The notes below the pieces were generated by a model that saw nothing but the letters and a program-made list of their open reading frames with translations, searched no databases and was not told the origin of the DNA. From Baffinella frigidus (Eukaryota > Cryptophyceae > Cryptomonadales > Baffinellaceae), in contig MU646303.1 in assembly GCA_026770585.1 (NCBI GenBank), forward strand, positions 227,815-239,668: a stretch of DNA of 11,854 nt, given 5' to 3'. Each line of letters begins with the position of its first letter. Position 1 is the first letter of the stretch. Positions 7,889 through 11,854 of the stretch are shown piece after piece. The position numbers and the translations under genes were made by a program.

Positions 7889-8140
7889 GAGGTACCCCTG
7901 TAAACACGGAAGGCTCCTAGGAGGAGGCGCTGGGCGCTTTTTTTGGTGGGCGCCAAAAAGTAGGGCTATGCCTTTTCAGTAGGGCTATGCCTAGGGCCCT
8001 TTGGTGGTCCTAGGGGGGTGGCGCTTTTTTTGGTGAGCGCTCACCCCCCTAGGACCACGAAAGGGCCCTAGGCATAGCCCTACTGAAGGCTCCTAGGAGG
8101 AGGCGCTTGCTTATGAGCGAGGTACACATGTACCCCTGTA
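7889..8140. mobile_element. Foldback A-related composite with long hairpin
   Basis: Two right-end-type sequences, GAGGTACCCCTG (7889-7900) and TTATGAGCGAGGTAC...GTACCCCTGTA (8111-8140), bracket the region in direct orientation. GGCTCCTAGGAGGAGGCGCT is directly repeated near 7912 and 8088. Between them arms of 42 bp (7979-8020 and 8042-8083) match at 41 of 42 positions around a 21-nt loop that itself contains a GCGCT/AGCGC stem. Confidence 0.85.
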
Positions 8141-8530
8141 GGACAGTGCAGTTCAGTTGGCAGAAGCGAGGAACACAAAGGTAATATTTTTGGAACTTTG
8201 TGATTTCCCGTTTGTGGCGGATGGTTTTTGTCCCCCGAGTAAATTATCACTTTTTCGCCACCGAAAAATTGCACTTTTTCGATTTTGTGGTACGAGCCTC
8301 GTACGAGGCTCGTACGAAGCTTCGTACATTTCATTTTTTTCACCTCCAAAAATCCGAAAATTTTGTGGGGCCCCCAACATTTGTCAGCTCCATTCTGAGG
8401 AGGGGTAAAGCCATTTTTGGGCCCAAATCGTCCAAATTTTTGTGTATTGAGGGTCGACCTTTGAGCCATTTGTGCCTTTTAGAGTAGGGTAACGTGACCA
8501 ATCTCCATACAAAAAAACGGGCGTGTCAAA
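8141..8530. other. No recognised gene
   Basis: AT-rich sequence with TTTTTCG-rich patches and open short frames on both strands. None resembles a known family. Two overlapping perfect palindromes lie inside and are listed separately. Confidence 0.4.
8291..8327. repeat. Two overlapping perfect palindromes
   Basis: A 24-bp perfect palindrome (8291-8314, TACGAGCCTCGT and its inverse) overlaps a 16-bp perfect palindrome GTACGAAGCTTCGTAC (8312-8327). All are built from repeated GTACGA steps. They could form alternative cruciforms; a binding site is possible but unproven. Confidence 0.9.
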
Positions 8531-8532
8531 AT

Positions 8533-8610
8533 CATGTGTATATTATGGGTAGTGTGTATTTTATGGTTGTATATATTAGGGTAGGTAGACTGTATCACGT
8601 CATTCGCATG
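8533..8610. repeat. Dispersed repeat G, copy 2
   Basis: CATGTGTATATTATGGGTAG with TGTGTATTTTA (8533-8563), GGGTAGGTAGACTGTA (8579-8594) and CGTCATTCGCATG (8598-8610) match the blocks at 5971-6065. The middle block is inverted relative to copy 1. Confidence 0.75.
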
Positions 8611-8611
8611 G

Positions 8612-8637
8612 GATAAGACAGTCGCGACTGTCTTATC
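8612..8637. repeat. 26-bp perfect palindrome
   Basis: GATAAGACAGTCG followed at once by its exact inverse, with no loop, directly after repeat G. Partly matching bases flank it (CATGG on the left, ATG on the right). It is too short for a gene and has no known function that I can assign. Confidence 0.95.
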
Positions 8638-8989
8638 ATGCTGACGGTACGTTCTGACCTCGTGACTGACCTTGACACCTTGAACCGTTGATCGTGACGA
8701 CGATTTAGAGAGCGTCATCATCCGTGATCACGTGACCTTCCCCAATCCACTCGTTTCCCCCCCACACGTAGGATCCTACACCTGTGTTCGGTCACCGGGT
8801 CACGTCCTTTGATTTCGGGTAAAATATTCAAATTTGGGGTCTTTTTCGATATCTTTTTCGCCAAATTTCACGAAATTTATCTGAAGGGCCATGTATTTTC
8901 ACATTCTTGTGCGAAAACACGTGGCCATTCACATGATGATTCGTGATCACTGATATCAATAACTCGGAACCTTCCCCAGCTGCGGGTAG
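8638..8989. other. Upstream region of the TIR-like gene
   Basis: No gene is seen. AT-rich stretches (8820-8880) give way to GC-rich coding-like sequence from about 8990. The frame used by exon 1 is closed by a TAG at 8987-8989. I cannot identify a promoter element with confidence. Confidence 0.4.
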
Positions 8990-9070
8990 ACTAAAGATTC
9001 CCGGGATTCGGAACCGGGGCGTGCGGCTCGAGCGCTGTTCCGCGGGGAAGCGCATCCTTCAACTCAACAC

Positions 9071-10779
9071 ATGCAGGCGAGTTCTTCTGTGGAGATGTCG
9101 CTCGTAGCGGTGCAGACGCTCGAGCAGGAATGGCAGACCTCGCCTGCGCTGCCAAACTCTCCGCGAGGCTCCCTTCCAGCCTCGTTCATCCACATCTCAG
9201 AGATCAACGAGATCCAGGAAGCTGATGCCACCGCGGTCATCGGGTTCCCATCCAGGGCGCCCGCACCGTCGAATCACTTTCTTCCAATCTCGCATCCGGG
9301 CACGGGAGGACCAGACGACGTTAACCTCATTCCAGGGTGCCTGGTGCTCCCCGGATGTTTCACGATGCGCGGAGAGCTCATGCACTCCTTTGTCTCTTAC
9401 CGCGGCGCTACCGAAGGTACTGGAGAGACCTTGTGCCCAGAGCTCTGCAGAAACCCTCTGCCCTGCTGCAGCACTCTCGTCCCTTGAGAGCCCCCGCTTC
9501 ACATCGCGCACCCTGAGACCGCACGCCCTGATGGCTGCGCAGGGCCAACGGGCAATGGACTGGCGGAGCGGGTCGCAGCGAAGATCCGGAGCATGTCCAC
9601 CGACTCGAAAGAACTGCAGATCCCGCGACACGGGTGGGGCATCTGGCCCAAGAGTGCGAAAAAGCCGGTCCCGTTTCGCCCTGAGGAGGCCAAGGTACGC
9701 ACCCCATACTCAATTATCTAGTGCAGAAGCGCGCGCCAGTTTTGTGCTCTTCAGCAGATCTCCCGCCGCGCGTCACTCCGAGCTCGCAGCTGACGACACT
9801 TCGCAGAGTGCAGGCACACGGTTTAGGCTGAAACCCTCAGCCCCCAACCCTGAACCCTGAACCCAAACCAAGGAGATTTTTATCACAAAACCCCCCTTTG
9901 CCCAAACCCTGAGGCGTTCATGGGCAAAAACTGTCTGTAGGATGGGCAGCGTCCTGCCACCTTCGAAGTGGACCAAACTCAGGATGTCAGTTGCACCATT
10001 TCCTTCGAGGAATCTGTCGTTTTTGACCAGCGCCCTGGAGGAAATGGCGCACGTCAAAATCGCGATTTGGTCCACGCAGGTGTTTCTCGGCAAAGACTGT
10101 CTTCTGGATGGGCAGAGCTGGCTTGCGGGCGTCGTCCAGGGGTAAGCTCAACCCCACAACCTTAACCCCTATCCCTTCAGTGGCGGACGGGCGAATATTC
10201 GCCCTAACTCGCCCTAGGCAGGTTCTAGGGCCCTACCGTAGGGTTTATGAGCCTACTGGGCACTTAAGGGATACCCTCACCCGCAAAACCTCAACCCCAA
10301 ACCCGAAATACCGAACCCTGAACCTTGAATCCTGAGCCCTGCACCGGGTAAGCTCCAACCCCAAAACCTTAACCCCTGCACCCGAACCCCCAAACTCTCA
10401 ACCCTAGACCTTAACCCTTAAACCTTAATCCCTGATCCAGGCTGGTGGCCAGCATGACGTTCGTACCGCTTCTCAGGTATCTACCCTAAACCCTAAACCC
10501 CAAACCCTAAACCCTAAACCCCAAACCCTAAAACCCTAAACCCTAAACCCTAAAACCCTTGACCCTAACCCCTGACCCCTAACCCCTGAACCCTAAACCC
10601 TAAACCCTGAACCCCTAACCCCTAACCCCTAACCCCTAAAACCTAAACCCCAACCCCCAACTCCTAAACTCTAAACCCTAAACTTCAAACTCTAAACCCG
10701 AAATCCATACAGCTGGGAGGAGGGGGACCAGGGGAGCTTGGGGGAGCTAAGCAGGATCGGGATTGACGGATTCGACCAG
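9071..10779 (+). CDS. TIR-like domain protein, 5 exons, 3'-incomplete
   Basis: The inferred structure is exons 9071-9416, 9543-9694, 10080-10141, 10441-10476 and 10713-10779. All introns are GT-AG, with phases 1, 0, 2, 2, and the joined exons give 221 codons without a stop. Residues 1 to about 100 have no recognised domain. SFVSYR near residue 105 resembles TIR box 1. Then follow GNGLAERVAAKIRSM, IPRHGWGIWPKSAKKPVPF, VFLGKDCLLDGQSW (matching the TIR 'F-D-x-L-x-x-G' segment), FVPLLSW, and GSLGELSRI. TIR domains cleave NAD+ or mediate signalling assemblies; which applies here is unknown. The likely catalytic-Glu segment is either GEL in exon 5 or lies on a missing later exon. The start is uncertain: the ATG at 9071 is the first in a frame open from 8990, and a start at 9365 or an upstream exon is possible. 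Intron lengths are 126, 385, 299 and 236. The rest of the domain is not found before the window ends, so the gene is cut off or decayed. Confidence 0.8.
9695..10079 (+). other. Intron 2 of the TIR-like gene
   Basis: Donor CCAAG|GTACGC and acceptor CCACGCAG|GTG join codons in phase 0, leading from EEAK into VFLGKD. The middle (about 9830-9910) holds degenerate CCCTGAACC/CCCAAACC telomere-like sequence. A decayed copy of exon 3 follows at 9914-9949. GTGGACCAAA (9967-9976) and its inverse TTTGGTCCAC (10066-10075) could pair. Confidence 0.8.
9914..9949 (+). pseudogene. Decayed duplicate of exon 3
   Basis: In the phase of exon 3 this reads A-F-M-G-K-N-C-L-stop-D-G-Q, against V-F-L-G-K-D-C-L-L-D-G-Q at 10080-10115. 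28 of 36 bases agree without gaps. It is preceded by AG (9912-9913), so it begins like an exon behind an acceptor. The TAG (9938-9940) replaces a CTG codon. After GGGCAG the similarity to exon 3 ends. Confidence 0.7.
10142..10440 (+). other. Intron 3 with duplicated donor region
   Basis: Donor CAGGG|GTAAGC and acceptor GATCCAG|GCTGG join in phase 2. The first ~32 bases (10140-10170) are repeated at 10346-10377 with one substitution and one indel, including the GGGTAAGCTC donor. Between them are the perfect palindrome GGGCGAATATTCGCCC (10189-10204), a foldback A-like piece (TCTAGGGCCCTACCGTAGGG, near 10213) and ACCCTGAACC-type degenerate telomeric sequence. The second GTAAG could act as a competing donor. 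Confidence 0.75.
10477..10712 (+). repeat. Intron 4: CCCTAAA telomere-like repeat tract
   Basis: Apart from the donor end (CTCAG|GTATCTA) and acceptor end (ATCCATACAG), the whole 236-bp intron is CCCTAAA and close variants: CCCCAAA, CCCTAAAA, CCCCTAA, CCCTGAA. The orientation is opposite to the array at 1-233. The pre-mRNA would carry the C-rich strand here. Variants increase toward the 3' end. Confidence 0.9.
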
Positions 10780-10788
10780 GTACCGTCC

Positions 10789-10880
10789 GTTCTAGTGCCC
10801 CCGTTAACCGCGGATAACGTTCTAGTGCCCCCATTAACCGCGGATAACGTTTTTTAGTGCCCCCATTAACCGCAGATAGC
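10789..10880. repeat. 30-bp tandem repeat, three units
   Basis: Units at 10789-10818, 10819-10848 and 10849-10880 share the pattern GTTCTAGTGCCCCC, then RTTAACCGCGGATAAC; the third is 32 bp and slightly diverged. They lie between exon 5 and its duplicate, filling most of the 133-bp interval that begins GT and ends AG. Confidence 0.95.
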
Positions 10881-10900
10881 TTAGGTCACGTGGTGGTCAC

Positions 10901-10960
10901 GAGGGTGATTAGGGGAGCCTGGGGGAGCTAAGCAGGATCGGGATTGACGGGTTCGACCAG
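10901..10960 (+). pseudogene. Partial duplicate of exon 5 (exon 5b)
   Basis: 55 of 60 bases match 10720-10779; the last 48 match at 46. It keeps G-S-L-G-E-L-S-R-I-G-I-D-G-F-D-Q and the CCAG|GTA donor. In the exon-5 phase a TAG (10910-10912) stands where exon 5 has CAG. The TAG could instead serve as a splice acceptor: exon 5 ends in phase 0 and 10913 begins GGG in phase 0, so splicing 5 to 5b would add a 16-residue tandem copy in frame. Whether it is used or is debris cannot be told from sequence. Confidence 0.85.
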
Positions 10961-10965
10961 GTATC

Positions 10966-11119
10966 TTAGCTCTGTCCCAGTTCAATTTGGGCTTGTAGAT
11001 AGAGTGCCCCCCCCGAAATTTCACAGGTGAATTTTGACCCTCCCCCCATGAAATTCACCTGTGGAATTTCGGGGGGGAGGCACTCTATCTACGAGCCCAA
11101 ATTGAACTGGGACAGAGTT
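10966..11119. mobile_element. 154-bp foldback element beside the exon 5b donor
   Basis: Arms of about 65 bp (10970-11034 and 11051-11116) are inverted copies differing by two substitutions and a two-base indel in the C/G run. They start CTCTGTCCCAGTTCAATTTG. A 16-nt loop separates them. AGGTATC occurs at both borders (10959-10965 and 11120-11126) and may be the target duplication; TA at the tips is an alternative. There is no coding capacity. The insertion lies five bases inside the putative intron after exon 5b. Confidence 0.85.
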
Positions 11120-11126
11120 AGGTATC

Positions 11127-11388
11127 GCCTATCGCCCTCTCCACACAGAGGGCTACGAAGGGATTTTGAAGAACTCCTGAGCGATAAGACCTAGGACCCT
11201 ACAGTAGGCAACCCGTAGGGGCATAGGGTGGGTTCCTACGGATAAGGTAACCGGAAATGGCTTGATTCTCAAGCTTTCCCCCCTGTGTAGCCCGTTGTGT
11301 GGGACAAGACCAGGTATCGACCATCGCCCTTTGACAAGACGGTTCGACCGGTCGCCCGAAATCGGCCCCTGCACGCATGTCCCACGTG
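11127..11388. other. Downstream of exon 5b: repeat fragments, no exon found
   Basis: A third copy of the exon-end/intron-start junction, GACCAGGTATCGACCATCGC, lies at 11309-11328; compare ATCGCCTATCGCCCT after the foldback element. A foldback A fragment, CCTAGGACCCTACAGTAGGC, is at 11190-11209. I searched all frames by eye for a following TIR exon and found none. Confidence 0.5.
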
Positions 11389-11578
11389 CCACTCGAGAAT
11401 GCTTGAGGGGCCTGTTTAAAACCCTTTGCTTTTACAAGTGGGCATTTGTGTAGTAACTTTCGTGAGGTTGGTCACGTAACTCTGCGAAATTAGCACAGTC
11501 ACGAGGTTGGCTACGTTATCTTGGTTCACATATTTACAGCCACACTTGTGAATAGGATCCTCCAACATTCTCGAGTGG
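11389..11578. repeat. Inverted-repeat pair, possible small MITE
   Basis: CCACTCGAGAATG near 11389-11401 and its exact inverse CATTCTCGAGTGG near 11566-11578 bracket about 165 bp; similarity continues inward for roughly ten more bases with mismatches. Inside, GAGGTTGGTCACGTAA and CGAGGTTGGCTACGTTA are diverged direct repeats. No ORF of note. Confidence 0.5.
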
Positions 11579-11740
11579 TACCATCAGTTGGTTCCCCCTC
11601 TTTTCTGTTCTCGGCTGTGGCCCTTAGAGCAATCGCATCCGGACGAGTGTTCAAGTTGAATACGATCTGGCAACGAAAATCGCTACACAATTGGTCCATG
11701 CGAGTGATAGTAAAAAACAATGGTGTAGTAATTTTCGTTT
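11579..11740. other. No gene seen
   Basis: Unique-looking sequence without a recognisable frame. GTGTAGTAATTTTCG (near 11723) is shared with 5056, a short dispersed match. Confidence 0.35.
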
Positions 11741-11743
11741 CCA

Positions 11744-11854
11744 GTCTCTCTCTCTCTCTCTCGTTCGGCGGGATTAAATCTGGCTCTCTCTCTCTCTCTC
11801 TCTCTCTCGCTGCTGACACTGATCCTTGCCTCTCTCTCTCTCTCTCTCTCTCTC
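11744..11854. repeat. CT microsatellites at the window end
   Basis: Three runs of (TC)n, at about 11744-11762, 11784-11808 and 11831-11854, are separated by short unique sequence. The window ends inside the third. Repeat ends of this kind commonly break draft assemblies. Confidence 0.95.

Noticed and set aside
9197-9631. 144-codon minus-strand ORF
   Set aside because: It overlaps exons 1 and 2 in antisense and has no recognisable motif. GC-rich coding DNA commonly leaves such open antisense frames.
9225-9860. 211-codon plus-strand ORF, the longest in the window
   Set aside because: It is out of frame with the TIR-like motifs, runs through two inferred introns, and its product is Arg/Ser/Pro-rich without a recognisable domain. 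It is a GC-rich shadow of exons 1 and 2.
10789-10880. CRISPR-like array of 30-bp repeats
   Set aside because: The units are directly adjacent with no spacers, and the context is eukaryotic.
1-11854. tRNA or rRNA genes
   Set aside because: I looked for cloverleaf-like arms with a TTCRANYC-type loop and for conserved rRNA blocks on both strands and saw none. A covariance-model scan would be decisive.

Overview
The window reads as repeat-rich nuclear DNA of a eukaryote whose telomere repeat is TTTAGGG, the type found in the plant and green-algal lineage and in some other protists. Eight TTTAGGG units open the window, and degenerate CCCTAAA-type sequence fills parts of the last 2 kb. There are no long uninterrupted ORFs, no operons and no bacterial signals. 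The one gene I can recognise has short exons with GT-AG introns. A prasinophyte-like green alga with a repeat-laden genome would fit, but that is an inference from repeat type and from a remembered style of TIR-like protein, not a proven assignment.

Layout. 1-233: interstitial telomeric repeat. 234-910: unique sequence with a nested 27-bp tandem repeat and an ATTT microsatellite. 911-3350: mostly unassigned, with a GC-rich block near 1370-1690 and an exon-like block near 2985-3182. 3366-3495: a 130-bp MITE-like element. 3596-4720: direct repeats, copies of a dispersed ~85-bp repeat ('repeat F') and foldback elements with CAGGGGTACC ends ('foldback A'). 4721-6470: unassigned sequence with one hairpin and one dispersed repeat. 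6469-7250: repeat F followed by a TTTGACCAG-type satellite. 7361-8140: nested foldback A copies, a CT/GC microsatellite and a long hairpin. 8141-8990: AT-rich sequence with perfect palindromes. 9071-10779: the gene. 10780-11854: exon-duplication debris, a 30-bp tandem repeat, a 154-bp foldback element and CT microsatellites that end the window.

The gene is a multi-exon, plus-strand TIR-like gene. Five exons (9071-9416, 9543-9694, 10080-10141, 10441-10476, 10713-10779) join through introns of phase 1, 0, 2 and 2 into one uninterrupted frame of exactly 221 codons. The frame carries the TIR box-1-like SFVSYR motif, an IPRHGWGIWPKSAKKPVPF block, VFLGKDCLLDGQSW and FVPLLSW. The 3' exons are not found. 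TIR domains act as NAD-cleaving enzymes or as signalling/assembly modules in immune-type pathways; which applies here is unknown.

The most unusual aspect is the structure of this gene. Intron 4 is almost wholly degenerate telomeric repeat. Exons 3 and 5 each have a partial decayed second copy next to them, with a TAG where the aligned frame would have sense. The start of intron 3 is duplicated. A foldback element sits directly beside the donor of the second exon-5 copy. Together these suggest a gene, or gene remnant, being remodelled by local duplication and by insertion of subtelomere-like DNA.
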